Below, piece after piece: positions 17,860 to 26,035 of a stretch of 64,000 nucleotides of DNA; the first letter of the stretch is position 1; each line of letters opens with the position of its first letter. Position numbers and translations under genes: made by a program. Location of the stretch: the NCBI RefSeq assembly GCF_041081105.1, contig NZ_CP163528.1, positions 620,001 to 684,000 on the forward strand, read 5' to 3'. Below the pieces are notes generated by a model, which made no database searches, was not told where the DNA came from, and was given only the letters and a program-made list of their open reading frames with translations. The DNA comes from Promicromonospora sp. Populi. GTDB lineage: Bacteria; Actinomycetota; Actinomycetes; Actinomycetales; Cellulomonadaceae.

Positions 17860-18894
17860 ATGCGGAAGCACACCGCGGGGTTGCGCCTGATCGACGTCGC
17901 CGAGCGGGCCGGCGTGTCCATCGCCACCGCGTCGCGCGCACTCTCCGGCGCGACCGGAGTGTCCGAGGCGCTGGCGGAGCGAGTGCGGGCGGTCGCCGCC
18001 GACCTCGGCTACGTGGCCAACGTGCACGCGCGGTCGCTCGCCAGCGGCGCCAGCCCGGGGATCGGGCTCGTGGTGCACGAGATCGGCGACCCGTACTTCG
18101 CCGAGATCGCCAGCGGCGTGCTGGAGGTCGCCGGCGGAGCCGGGCGCATGGTCCAGATCTGCCACACCGGCCGCGACCCGTACGCCGAGGTGGCGCAGCT
18201 ACGGGCGCTCGCGGCCGCCGGGGTCGGGATCATCGTCGTGGCCGGGTCCGGTCATCTCGACCGGGGCGTCCAGGCGCAGATGAAGGCGCAGGTGCAGAGC
18301 TTCGAGGCCGCGGGCGGACGGGTCGCCGTGATCGGCCGGCACCCTCAGCTTGGCGTCGACGCGGTGGTGCCCGAGAACGTCGAGGGTGGGCAGGCGATCG
18401 CCGAGCACCTGCTGGAGCTGGGTCACCGGCGTATCGGCGTGGCGTCGGGCTCGCGCCAGCTCGCGACCATGGCCGACCGGCTCTCCGGTGTGGAGCAGGC
18501 GCTGGGCGAGTACGGCCTGGTGCTCGATGACCTGCCGGTGGTCGAGGCGGAGTTCACGCTGGAGGGCGGCAAGGAGGCCGCCCGGCGCATCCTCGACCAG
18601 CACCCGGACGTCACGGCGATCCTCGCCCTGAACGACGACATGGCCGTGGGCGTGCTGTCGGTGCTGGGGGAGCGGGGGATTGCTGTGCCGGGCGAGGTGT
18701 CCGTCACGGGGTTCGACGACGTCACGGTGGCCGGGCACCTGTCGCCCGCCCTGACGACCGTGCACCTGCCGATGAAGGAGATGGGGCGCCAGGCGCTGGA
18801 GCTAGCGCTGCTGCCGCGGGCTACGCGGCCGCGCCGCCGGACGGCGGAGCAGCGACTGATGGTGCGCGCGTCGACTGCCGGGGTGCGGGGCTGA
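17860..18894 (+). CDS. LacI family transcriptional regulator
   Basis: The product is 344 residues. The N-terminal helix-turn-helix is RLIDVAERAGVSIATASRAL at about residues 9-28, followed by the hinge and the periplasmic-binding-like effector domain (NDDMAVGVLSVLGERG, SVTGFDD). GAGGAGA precedes the ATG. It is divergent from the LIV-type transporter operon with operator-like sites between. LacI proteins usually sense sugars, so its pairing with an amino-acid-type transporter is unusual. Confidence 0.93.
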   Translation: MRKHTAGLRLIDVAERAGVSIATASRALSGATGVSEALAERVRAVAADLGYVANVHARSLASGASPGIGLVVHEIGDPYFAEIASGVLEVAGGAGRMVQICHTGRDPYAEVAQLRALAAAGVGIIVVAGSGHLDRGVQAQMKAQVQSFEAAGGRVAVIGRHPQLGVDAVVPENVEGGQAIAEHLLELGHRRIGVASGSRQLATMADRLSGVEQALGEYGLVLDDLPVVEAEFTLEGGKEAARRILDQHPDVTAILALNDDMAVGVLSVLGERGIAVPGEVSVTGFDDVTVAGHLSPALTTVHLPMKEMGRQALELALLPRATRPRRRTAEQRLMVRASTAGVRG

Positions 18895-18945
18895 CGTTCT
18901 GGGCATGATCGGGACGTAGCGCTTCGGGGCGGGACCCGCGGGGAG

Positions 18946-19020
18946 ACACTACGAATTCGAAGTGTGTTACTGGTTGTAGACAACGTCTACGCACAGCAAC
19001 ACACCTCGAATTCGTAGTGT
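18946..19020. repeat. palindromic repeat family, copy 1 (degenerate)
   Basis: The 36-nt arms at 18946-18981 and 18985-19020 differ at five positions. The outer 15 bp (ACACTACGAATTCGA) are perfect and the centre is GTAGAC-AAC-GTCTAC. It starts 51 nt after the lacI-type stop codon. It is related to the copies at 45908 and 62166 through the TGTGTTRC...GTAGAC core. Confidence 0.8.
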
Positions 19021-19132
19021 TACCCCGAGTCGTTCAGACCGGGAGCAGCGCCGGCCCGCCCGATCCGTGGCAGGCTGTGCGCCATGTTGAGAACGACTCC
19101 CGTTAGCCCTCTCCGCGACGGAGGGTGCTGAC

Positions 19133-20404
19133 GTGGCCGACCTGCTCATGATCGAGAGCTGGCTCCAGTCCACCGGCCTGATGCTTCCGCCCCTGCTGCG
19201 CGACGCCGGCCACCGGTACGTCCTGGTCACCCGCGACCCCGACCTGTACCGCCTGCCCGACGGCGCGCCTCACCCCGTCCTGGCGCTCGCCGACGAGGTG
19301 ATCATCGCGGAGACGAATCACGACGCCGCGCTCGTCGCCGCCGCACGTGAGGTCGCGGCCCGACGTCGGATCGACGGCGTGCTGACCACCTGCGACTACT
19401 ACCTGCCGGCGGTCGCGCTGGTTGCCGAGCACCTCGGCCTGCCCGGGGCGCCGGCCGAGGCGCTGCGCATCGCGACGCGCAAGCACCTGGTGCGCCAGGC
19501 GCTCGTGGCCGGGGGAGTGCCGGACGTGCCGCACGCGGTCGCGTCCACCTGGGAGCAGGCGCGCAAGGAAGCCGCGAGCCTCGGCTACCCGCTGGTGGTC
19601 AAGCCCGTGGACATGAACTCCGGGACAGCCGTGCGCAAGGTGGTGGACGAGGCCGGGCTCGCCGTGGCGTTCGCCGAGGCGACCGGTCCCGAGCGCAACA
19701 CGCGGGACCAGCCGCTGGAGCGGCTCGCGCTCCTGGAACGGGTCGTCGAGGGCCCGGAGTACAGCGTCGAGTCCGTGACCCGCGACGGCGTGACGCGGGT
19801 GCTGGGCATCACCGCGAAGACGGTCGTGGAGCCGGACGTCGAGGGCGGTTCAGGATTCGTCGAGTCCGGGCACCTGTTCCCGGCCCCGTTGGCGCCGGAC
19901 GCGCGCCGCGCGATCGAGGACCACATCGTGGCGGTGCTCGACGCCGTCGGGCTCACGCACGGGATCAGTCACACCGAGGTGCGGCTCACCGCCGTCGGGC
20001 CGCGGTTGATCGAGCTGAACCCTCGCCAGGGCGGGGGCTACATCTTCGAGCTGGTGCGGCTCGTGACGGGCTTCAACCCGCTGCAGGTGCTGGTGGACCT
20101 GGCGCTCGGCAGCGAGCCGGTGCCCGGCCCCGCGGTCGCGGCGAGTGCAGCGGTCACGTTCCTGCTGCCGCAGGCAGCCGGCGTCGTGCAGGAGGTGCGG
20201 GGCGCGCAGCGCCTGGCCGACGACGACCGCGTCCTGGCCCACGAGACGCCGTCGCCCGGCCGCGAGGTGCGGCCGGGCGACAACAACAATCGGATCGGAC
20301 ACGTGCTGGTCGGGGACCCGACGGGTTACCAGGCGAAGGCCTGGGCGGACGAGATCGCGGCCAGCCTGGACGTGGTGATCGACGCCGGAGCGCCCGCCCG
20401 CTGA
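19133..20404 (+). CDS. ATP-grasp domain protein, carboxylate-amine ligase-like
   Basis: The product is 423 residues. The order is an N-terminal Rossmann-like part, the ATP-grasp lid (GYPLVVKPVDMNSGTAV near residue 150), the acidic metal-binding segment HTEVRLTAVGPRLIELNPRQ and a C-terminal subdomain. Such enzymes join a carboxylate to an amine using ATP; some make dipeptides or modify amino acids. The GTG start is preceded by GGAGGG. No biosynthetic partner lies adjacent, so the substrate is unknown. Confidence 0.85.
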   Translation: MADLLMIESWLQSTGLMLPPLLRDAGHRYVLVTRDPDLYRLPDGAPHPVLALADEVIIAETNHDAALVAAAREVAARRRIDGVLTTCDYYLPAVALVAEHLGLPGAPAEALRIATRKHLVRQALVAGGVPDVPHAVASTWEQARKEAASLGYPLVVKPVDMNSGTAVRKVVDEAGLAVAFAEATGPERNTRDQPLERLALLERVVEGPEYSVESVTRDGVTRVLGITAKTVVEPDVEGGSGFVESGHLFPAPLAPDARRAIEDHIVAVLDAVGLTHGISHTEVRLTAVGPRLIELNPRQGGGYIFELVRLVTGFNPLQVLVDLALGSEPVPGPAVAASAAVTFLLPQAAGVVQEVRGAQRLADDDRVLAHETPSPGREVRPGDNNNRIGHVLVGDPTGYQAKAWADEIAASLDVVIDAGAPAR

Positions 20405-20418
20405 CCGGGCAGTTCTTG

Positions 20419-20479
20419 GTTGTGGGCGTGACCGTTGCGCCTAAACCGGACGCGTGGTCGCAACGATCGCGCCCACAAC
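20419..20479. repeat. long imperfect inverted repeat
   Basis: GTTGTGGGCGTGACCGTTGCG (split in two: GTTGTGGGCG and TGACCGTTGCG) at 20419-20439 pairs with 20459-20479 with two G-U-type mismatches. It follows the ATP-grasp stop codon by 14 nt and is probably its terminator. Confidence 0.6.
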
Positions 20480-20480
20480 A

Positions 20481-20508
20481 ACGCCCCGGCGCTTGTGCGC
20501 CGGGGCGT
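20481..20508. terminator. GC-rich hairpin ending the ribosomal-protein operon
   Basis: ACGCCCCGGCGC at 20481-20492 pairs perfectly with GCGCCGGGGCGT at 20497-20508 across the 4-nt loop TTGT. It lies between the convergent ATP-grasp gene and rpmF. Confidence 0.75.
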
Positions 20509-20535
20509 CGGTCGTTCCGTGTGGTGGAGGCCGCG

Positions 20536-20703
20536 TCAGTCCGGGACGAACAGGCCGCGGCGGACGGCGGGGATCAGGCGCGCCGGGATGCGTACCTGGC
20601 GGCCGTCCACGGTTACCGCGACGAGGTCGGGTACCAGGGCCTTCCACTGCGAGCGCCGGGATCGTGTGCGCGATCGGGACATCTTTCTCTTGGGGACCGC
20701 CAT
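20536..20703 (-). CDS. rpmF: 50S ribosomal protein L32, zinc-free form
   Basis: The product is 55 residues and begins [20 protein letters not shown], the L32 N-terminal signature. It contains no cysteine, so it lacks the zinc site of the usual form. It is the last gene of the ribosomal-paralogue operon that starts downstream of Zur-type sites. Confidence 0.92.
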   Translation of the reverse strand: MAVPKRKMSRSRTRSRRSQWKALVPDLVAVTVDGRQVRIPARLIPAVRRGLFVPD

Positions 20704-20759
20704 GACGGCCTCCTCTCTGTTGCTGGGCCGCTATCGGCGTCCCGCCAGGAGCGCTGAGG

Positions 20760-20927
20760 TCAGCGCTCCTCGCGGAACTCCACGTGCTTGCGGGCGACCG
20801 GGTCGAACTTGCGCAGGACCATGCGGTCTGGGTCGTTGCGCCGGTTCTTGCGGGTCACGTACGTGAAGCCGGTGCCCGCCGTCGAGCGCAGCTTGATGAT
20901 TGGTCGCAGATCCACGCGCGAGGCCAT
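20760..20927 (-). CDS. rpmG: 50S ribosomal protein L33, zinc-free form
   Basis: The product is 55 residues with the L33 features [20 protein letters not shown] and [17 protein letters not shown]. It has no cysteines, unlike zinc-ribbon L33. Its ATG overlaps the TGA of the L31 gene (ATGA), implying coupled translation. Confidence 0.93.
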   Translation of the reverse strand: MASRVDLRPIIKLRSTAGTGFTYVTRKNRRNDPDRMVLRKFDPVARKHVEFREER

Positions 20928-21229
20928 CAGCTACCGTCCTTGCTGGAGTTGTTGTTGGTGCGGGTGCCGTAGCGCTGCCGGAACTTCTCGACGCGTCCGG
21001 CGGTGTCGACCACGCGGGCCGATCCGGTCCAGAACGGGTGGCTGGCGCTGCTGATGTCGATGTCGACGACGGGGTAGGTGCGGCCGTCGGTCCACTCGAT
21101 GGTCGACGCCGGGCGGCCGGGGCCGGCGTCCGCGTCGCCCGCGAGCGTGGAGCGGGTCAGGAACGTGTAGCCCGCGCTCACGTCGCGGAACACCACGGGA
21201 CCGTAGGTGGGGTGCAGGTTCTGCCTCAT
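20927..21229 (-). CDS. rpmE2: 50S ribosomal protein L31 type B
   Basis: The product is 100 residues and begins [16 protein letters not shown], with [15 protein letters not shown] in the middle, which is typical of type B L31. It has no CxxC pair, so no zinc is needed. It lies 17 nt after rpmJ and overlaps rpmG by ATGA. The C-terminus ends in a polar asparagine/serine tail. Confidence 0.95.
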   Translation of the reverse strand: MRQNLHPTYGPVVFRDVSAGYTFLTRSTLAGDADAGPGRPASTIEWTDGRTYPVVDIDISSASHPFWTGSARVVDTAGRVEKFRQRYGTRTNNNSSKDGS

Positions 21230-21246
21230 GTCTGTCTCCTTCTCGC

Positions 21247-21369
21247 TCAGCCCTGGCGCGCCTTCCAGCGCGGGTTGAGCTTGTTGATCACGAACGTCTT
21301 GCCGTGCCGGAGCACTACCTTCGCGCCGGGCTTGTTCTTCAGGGACCGCAGCGATGCGCGAACCTTCAT
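21247..21369 (-). CDS. rpmJ: 50S ribosomal protein L36, zinc-free form
   Basis: The product is 40 residues, beginning [19 protein letters not shown] and ending [12 protein letters not shown]. This is the cysteine-free long form of L36. It lies between rpsN and rpmE2 on the same strand, within a Zur-type operon. Confidence 0.92.
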   Translation of the reverse strand: MKVRASLRSLKNKPGAKVVLRHGKTFVINKLNPRWKARQG

Positions 21370-21421
21370 GTGCCGCTCCTTCTTCTCGGGCGTCTTCTCG
21401 GGCGTCTGATTGGCGAGCCGG

Positions 21422-21727
21422 TCACCAGCTGGACTTGGTCACGCCGGGCAGCTCGCCCTGGTGCGCCATCTGGCGCAGCCGGATGCGGGACAGGCCGAAC
21501 TTGCGCGAGTAGGCGCGGGGCCGGCCGTCGACGACGTCGCGGTTGCGCAGCCGGGTCGGGCTGGCGTCGCGCGGCTGCTTGGCCAGCGCGTCGGCGGCGG
21601 CCTGCCGCTCCTCGGGAGGCAGATCCAGCTTCCGGAGGGTGCGCCGCAGCTCCGCGCGTCGCTCGGCGTACCGGGCGACCACCTCGCGGCGTCGGGCATC
21701 GGCGGCGATCTTCGACTTCTTTGCCAT
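21422..21727 (-). CDS. rpsN: 30S ribosomal protein S14, zinc-free form
   Basis: The product is 101 residues, the length of the cysteine-free S14. It begins [17 protein letters not shown] and ends [21 protein letters not shown] (split at QMAHQG), the S14 C-terminal signature. Its ATG overlaps the TGA of rpmB. Confidence 0.95.
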   Translation of the reverse strand: MAKKSKIAADARRREVVARYAERRAELRRTLRKLDLPPEERQAAADALAKQPRDASPTRLRNRDVVDGRPRAYSRKFGLSRIRLRQMAHQGELPGVTKSSW

Positions 21728-21963
21728 CAGACTTTCTCCCCTCGGGCGCGGATCCGGGCGACGACGACGTCGATGCCCAAGCGATCGATGGTCTTGATGC
21801 CCTTGGCACTCACGCGGAGCGTGACGTTGCGGCCGAGCGACGGGACCCAGTAGCGCTTCTTCTGGATGTTCGGGTCGAACCGGCGCTTGGTTCGCACGTG
21901 GGAGTGCGAGACCGAGTGACCGAACCCCGGGACGGTGCCCAGCACCTGGCATCTGGCTGACAC
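21727..21963 (-). CDS. rpmB: 50S ribosomal protein L28
   Basis: The product is 78 residues, beginning (V/M)[19 protein letters not shown], with [17 protein letters not shown]. It has one cysteine and no zinc-binding pairs. The GTG start at 21963 is fixed by AGGAGG at 4-nt spacing. It is the first gene of the operon, about 40 nt downstream of the first Zur-like box. Confidence 0.94.
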   Translation of the reverse strand: MSARCQVLGTVPGFGHSVSHSHVRTKRRFDPNIQKKRYWVPSLGRNVTLRVSAKGIKTIDRLGIDVVVARIRARGEKV

Positions 21964-22000
21964 AAGACCTCCTGTGTGGCGGCGAGCCCGCCGTCGCGTT

Positions 22001-22054
22001 TGAGAACGATTCTCATCACGCGCTACAGTGAACCAGAACTGAGAACGGTTATCA
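22001..22054. promoter_or_regulatory. two Zur-box-like operators in a divergent promoter
   Basis: TGAGAA-CGA-TTCTCA (22001-22015) is a perfect 15-nt palindrome, and TGAGAA-CGG-TTATCA (22040-22054) is a near match spaced 39 nt away. They sit between the zinc-free ribosomal-protein operon and the CobW-like gene, both typical Zur targets, so zinc limitation probably induces both sides. Confidence 0.85.
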
Positions 22055-22088
22055 ATTATTCCGGGGTGCACCCGGGCGAGGAGGCGGC

Positions 22089-23258
22089 ATGTATCAAACC
22101 GGCAAGAGTCGCGGAAACATCCCCGTGAGCGTCCTGGCGACCACCGACCCAGTGCTGCGCGACTCCGCGCTGTTCGGCCTGCTCATGGACGGCCCCGGAC
22201 TGGTCGCGGTGCGGCACGACATCTACGCCGAACACCTCCGGCGCGTCGTGCTGGACGCCACCGGCGTCGTCGAGGACGTGCTCGTCCCGCTGGAGCACGC
22301 CTGCCTGTCCTGCGCCGTCCGCGAGGACGCCGTACCCACCATCGCGCGCCTCGCCCGGGACGGCCGCTGGACCCACGTGCTGCTCGCCCTGCCCGTCAGC
22401 GCCGAACCCCTGCCCGCCGCCCGCGCCCTCGCAGCCGAGGCCGCGCCCGGGGGAGCGCTCGCGCACACCCGCATCGCGACGTCGCTCGCCGCCGTCGACC
22501 TCGACTCGCTCCAGCACGACCTGTTTGGCGACGACACCCTTGTCGAACGCGGCCTGGAGCTCAGCGCCGACGACGAGCGCTCGGTGGGGGAGGCGCTCGC
22601 GGCCCAGATCGAGCAGGCGGATCTGGTAGTAACGAGCGGGAAGGCGGAGGCGACGACGTCGGGCCTGCTGGACCGGCTCCGTGGTGCCGGGACGCGGCGG
22701 GTGGATGGGCTGCACGCGCTGTCGGCGGCCGACCTCGCCGCCTGGACGCACTCGCCAGCTCGCGCCGAGCACCGGGCTCATCCCCTCGGGGCGGTTGTTT
22801 TCACCGGCTCGGGCGGGGTGCTGGACGACCACAGCTGGACGCTCGAGCTACGGTCGTCGCTGCCGTTCCACCCCGAGCGGCTGCTGGACCGCATCGAGAC
22901 CCTAGGGGCCGGTGGCGTGCGCGCCCGCGGTGTGTTCCACGTGGCCGACCGGCCGGGTCTCGCCTGCCTGTGGGACGGCGCGGGCGGGCAGCTGGCCGTC
23001 GGGGACCTGGGTCCGTGGCGGGAGGTGTGTGCCGGGACCGTGCCGCACACCCGCATCGTGGTGGTGGGGGTGTCCGACGCCGGTGCGGCCGGCGCCGTCG
23101 AGGCCAAGGGCCGCGGCGTGGGGATCCGTGACGACCGGCAGCGCCTGCGCGAGGCGTTCCACGAGGCGCTCTGCACTCCCGAGGAGGTGGCCCAAGGCGT
23201 CGAGTGGCTGTGGCGTGAGGACCACCTCGCGCCCTGGCTGGGCGCCCGCTCGGTCTGA
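22089..23258 (+). CDS. CobW/ZNG-family-like protein with degenerate P-loop
   Basis: The product is 389 residues. The layout follows the CobW/COG0523 metallochaperone family: an N-terminal beta strand (PVSVLATTD), then CLSCAVRED at residues 72-80 corresponding to the family CxCC motif, and a C-terminal CobW_C-like domain ([12 protein letters not shown]...[10 protein letters not shown]). The usual GxxGxGKT P-loop is absent: [14 protein letters not shown] stands in its place, so GTP binding is doubtful. GAGGAGG precedes the ATG. Its position behind Zur-like boxes suggests a role in zinc allocation or ribosome remodelling under zinc starvation. Confidence 0.85.
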   Translation: MYQTGKSRGNIPVSVLATTDPVLRDSALFGLLMDGPGLVAVRHDIYAEHLRRVVLDATGVVEDVLVPLEHACLSCAVREDAVPTIARLARDGRWTHVLLALPVSAEPLPAARALAAEAAPGGALAHTRIATSLAAVDLDSLQHDLFGDDTLVERGLELSADDERSVGEALAAQIEQADLVVTSGKAEATTSGLLDRLRGAGTRRVDGLHALSAADLAAWTHSPARAEHRAHPLGAVVFTGSGGVLDDHSWTLELRSSLPFHPERLLDRIETLGAGGVRARGVFHVADRPGLACLWDGAGGQLAVGDLGPWREVCAGTVPHTRIVVVGVSDAGAAGAVEAKGRGVGIRDDRQRLREAFHEALCTPEEVAQGVEWLWREDHLAPWLGARSV

Positions 23259-23271
23259 CGTACTCGGTGGG

Positions 23272-23787
23272 TCAGCGGGGGCAGAGGTAGGCCGCTGCCT
23301 GCGGCCGGATGCCGTCCGGGCGGGTCCAGCTTGCCGGGCCTGTGGCCACCCGGACCCAGCCGAGGCGTTCGTACAGGCGGATCGCGGGGCCGTCGTCGTC
23401 CAGGACGTCGAGAGCGAGCCGGCGTCCGCGCCGGGCGGGGGTGTCCTCGACACGCTCCAGGAGGGCGACGCCCACACCGGTTCCGCGCGCCTTCGGGGTG
23501 ACGAACAGGCGGCTCACACCGGCGATGCCGGTCACCGGGACTTTTGCGGCGTCGGCTAGCTGTGCGGCGTGCTCGACCTTGCTCCCGACGACGAGCATCA
23601 CGTGGCCCACGACCTCGCCGTCGGACAGGGCGATCCACGAGTCGAGGAGGCCCGTGGGGGTGAGCCAGGCGATCGGGTCGTCCGGCCAGACCATCGGGTA
23701 GCCGTCGGACTCGTGGACCAGCCGCAACGCGTCCGCCACCCGGTCGAGGTGGGCGGGGTGGCGCTGGGCGATCATGAGGTCTGGCAC
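23272..23787 (-). CDS. GNAT family N-acetyltransferase
   Basis: The product is 171 residues. The acetyl-CoA-binding segment is seen as SRLFVTPKARGTGVGVALLE, with a later LDVLDDDGPAIRLYERLGW typical of GNAT motif B. Its substrate is unknown. TACCTT at 23795-23800 lies 7 nt before the GTG at 23787, a leaderless-type start preferred over the TTG at 23796. It is convergent with the CobW-like gene, 13 nt apart. Confidence 0.9.
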   Translation of the reverse strand: MPDLMIAQRHPAHLDRVADALRLVHESDGYPMVWPDDPIAWLTPTGLLDSWIALSDGEVVGHVMLVVGSKVEHAAQLADAAKVPVTGIAGVSRLFVTPKARGTGVGVALLERVEDTPARRGRRLALDVLDDDGPAIRLYERLGWVRVATGPASWTRPDGIRPQAAAYLCPR

Positions 23788-23924
23788 GGGGCTCAAGGTA
23801 TCCCCAAATTGCCAGGCCGACGGTCGCCGGGTCTCGCGGAATGCCGGCCGATAATGTGCGAGCCCGGCCTGGTTATGTCTATTGCGCCGATAAAGAACGC
23901 GCGGCGAGTAAGTCCTGGTGACGC

Positions 23925-23964
23925 AGTGAGGCCCTTTCCCGATTTCCCGGGAAAGGGCCTCACT
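23925..23964. terminator. 16-bp perfect hairpin
   Basis: AGTGAGGCCCTTTCCC at 23925-23940 pairs perfectly with 23949-23964 across an 8-nt loop. It lies 80 nt beyond the stop codon of the proline-rich gene on the minus strand, and probably ends it. Confidence 0.65.
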
Positions 23965-24044
23965 ATTGCCTGTTCACCACCAGGCTATCCGCTGCAGGGA
24001 CGCTGGTGGAAAGGCCTCGCCGACCGAGATCGGCCAGGCAGCTA

Positions 24045-24848
24045 TCAGGCTCCGCCCAGGCCGCCGAGCGCGCCGAGGACGGTGCTGAGCAGGCCGGTCA
24101 CCGTGTCCAGAATGGTGCCGATCAGGTCACCGATCGGAAGGGGGAGCGGCAGCTCGGGAATCGGGAGCTCCGGGATCGGCAGCTCCGGGATCGGCAGGTC
24201 AACCGGAAGGTCAACCGGAGGTGCGTCGACCATGAGGCTGGTCACCGGCGCGTCGATCGGGAGACCCGGGACCGGGAGACCCGGAAGCTCGGGCGTCGGG
24301 AGCGGCAGGCCCGGGACCTCAGGTGCCGGGAGACCCGGAACCGGGGGAACGGGGACCGGCAGGCCCGGAACCTCAGGTGCCGGGAGACCCGGAACCGGGG
24401 GGACAGGGACCGGCAGGCCCGGAACCTCGGGGGCCGGGAGACCCGGGACCTCGGGGACCGGCGGCACCTCAGGCGCCGGAACCTCGGGGACCGGGGGAAC
24501 CGGAGCCGGCGGGACCTCGGGAGCCGGCGGCACCTCAGGCGCCGGAACCTCGGGGACCGGGGGAACCGGAGCCGGCGGGACCTCGGGTGCCGGGGGCAGC
24601 GGTGCCGGCGGCACCTCAGGAGCCGGCGGAACTTCAGGGGCGGGGACCTCGGGAGCCGGGGGCACCTCGGGTGCGGGGGGAACCGGAGCCGGCGGCACCG
24701 GGTCGACCGCGCCGATCACGTGGGCCGTGGCGACGTGGCCCCCAGCCAACGGCAGTGCGCTCGCGCCAGTGGTGGCTGCGCAGACCAGGCCAGCCGAAAT
24801 TGCTACGGCTGCTCCTGTACGGCTAATGGCACGCAATCCTCGGATCAT
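24045..24848 (-). CDS. secreted proline-rich repeat protein
   Basis: The product is 267 residues. A signal peptide (likely cleaved after TTGASA, residue 31) is followed by about 160 residues built almost only of P, V, E, A, G and L: alternating PAPEVP, PVPEVP and GLPVPVP units. Larger blocks are repeated, such as GLPAPEVPGLPVPVPPVP. The last 60 residues switch to LPIPELP repeats and a hydrophobic glycine-rich tail. There is no LPxTG motif. It is probably an extended cell-surface or wall-spanning polypeptide. GAGGGG at 6-nt spacing decides the start. Confidence 0.8.
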   Translation of the reverse strand: MIRGLRAISRTGAAVAISAGLVCAATTGASALPLAGGHVATAHVIGAVDPVPPAPVPPAPEVPPAPEVPAPEVPPAPEVPPAPLPPAPEVPPAPVPPVPEVPAPEVPPAPEVPPAPVPPVPEVPAPEVPPVPEVPGLPAPEVPGLPVPVPPVPGLPAPEVPGLPVPVPPVPGLPAPEVPGLPLPTPELPGLPVPGLPIDAPVTSLMVDAPPVDLPVDLPIPELPIPELPIPELPLPLPIGDLIGTILDTVTGLLSTVLGALGGLGGA

Positions 24849-25202
24849 TGGATTCCCCTCGAATAGCTCTGTCGAAACTGTGGTGGAGAGCGCATGTGCG
24901 ATTCACCACGACGAGCATCATGTGGGGTTTTCACCCTGTCAATCGGAACGTGACGAAGTCCATAGAGACCGGAATTAGACATTCCAGGATGGAATTCATG
25001 AGATAGAGCGCCAGGAATGGCCGCAACTCAGACATCACAGCCGTGATATTCAATCCCCGAGCCTGGTGCGGATGTCCGGATTCGATCAAGAAACGGTCGA
25101 GGTCTTATCGGCAAGAGGGTCGGTTGCGGGGTCGGCGGCGTGCTCCGCGGGCGTGAAATAAAGATGCCCGAGCCTGTCTCGGGGCTGATTAGGGTTGCTC
25201 TC
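24849..25202. other. AT-richer intergenic region with divergent promoters
   Basis: This is 354 nt without a convincing gene, noticeably richer in A and T than the neighbouring coding sequence. It must hold the promoter of the proline-rich protein on the minus strand. TAGGGT at 25190-25195 is 7 nt upstream of the deaminase start. I saw no long palindrome or RNA gene in it. Confidence 0.6.
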
Positions 25203-25925
25203 ATGCTGAACGATCCCGAGCTGCGGCTCCTCGACGCTGCGCTCGAAACCGTGTCTCGTCTGCCCGCCGACGGCACCTACCTGAACACCGTGGCGTCCGC
25301 GGTGATGGACGTCCACGGCGACATCTACACCGGCGCGAACGTCTTCCACTACACGGGCGGGCCGTGCGCCGAGCTCGTGGCCCTCGGGGTGGCGGCCGGC
25401 GCGGGTGCGGGGCCGATCGCGACGATCGTCGCGGTGGGGGACGAGAACCGCGGCGTCCTGCCGCCGTGCGGGCGGTGCCGTCAGGTGCTGCTCGACCAGC
25501 AGCCCGACTGCTTTGTCGTAGTGCCCGACGGCGGCGACTCGATCACGGTCCGGGCCACCGACCTGCTGCCCTACTCGTACCAGCACCCCGACGCGGACCC
25601 GCCGCGCCTGCTGCGGTTCTCCCCGGTGCACTGGGGAGCCGTGACCGACGGCGTCAAGACCGCCACCACCCGCTTCGACGATCCCACGGAGCCGGGACCG
25701 GTCACGCTCCTGTTCGAGTTCGACGACCGCTACCGGGCACTGCCCGGCGTGGTCGAGTCCGTGGAGCAGGTGCGGTTCGCCGACATCACCGACGCCCAGG
25801 CGGCCCTGGAAGACTGCACGGCCGACGAGCTGCGCACCGGGCTGCGGACGCACTACTACCCCGGGATCGTGGCCGACGACGTGGTGGACTTCGTGCGGTT
25901 CCGGGTTGCCGAGGCGGAGCGGTAG
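25203..25925 (+). CDS. cytidine deaminase-ASCH domain fusion protein
   Basis: The product is 240 residues. Residues 1-125 are a zinc cytidine deaminase: VHGDIYTGANV, then CAE at 55-57 (zinc cysteine and catalytic glutamate) and PCGRC at 88-92 (two zinc cysteines). Residues 135-235 look like an ASCH domain (VTDGVKTATTRFDDP), an RNA- or nucleoside-binding fold. This fusion could act on modified cytidines or salvage nucleosides. TAGGGT 7 nt before the ATG at 25203 supports a leaderless start over the longer frame from 25140. Confidence 0.85.
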   Translation: MLNDPELRLLDAALETVSRLPADGTYLNTVASAVMDVHGDIYTGANVFHYTGGPCAELVALGVAAGAGAGPIATIVAVGDENRGVLPPCGRCRQVLLDQQPDCFVVVPDGGDSITVRATDLLPYSYQHPDADPPRLLRFSPVHWGAVTDGVKTATTRFDDPTEPGPVTLLFEFDDRYRALPGVVESVEQVRFADITDAQAALEDCTADELRTGLRTHYYPGIVADDVVDFVRFRVAEAER

Positions 25926-26035
25926 GACTGGTGCCCGCGGCCGGACGGCTGAGCGGCCGGGCGGGCTGCCGGGCTGCCGGATGGCCGGGCAGGCGGGTGG
26001 TCCGTCCTACGGGCGGCGGGCGGTCAGCCCCGAGG

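Noticed and set aside
24240..24720. Regularly spaced DNA repeats that could suggest a CRISPR array
   Set aside because: The repeats are codon-phased, encode PxPEVP units in one open frame and lack unique spacers or cas genes.
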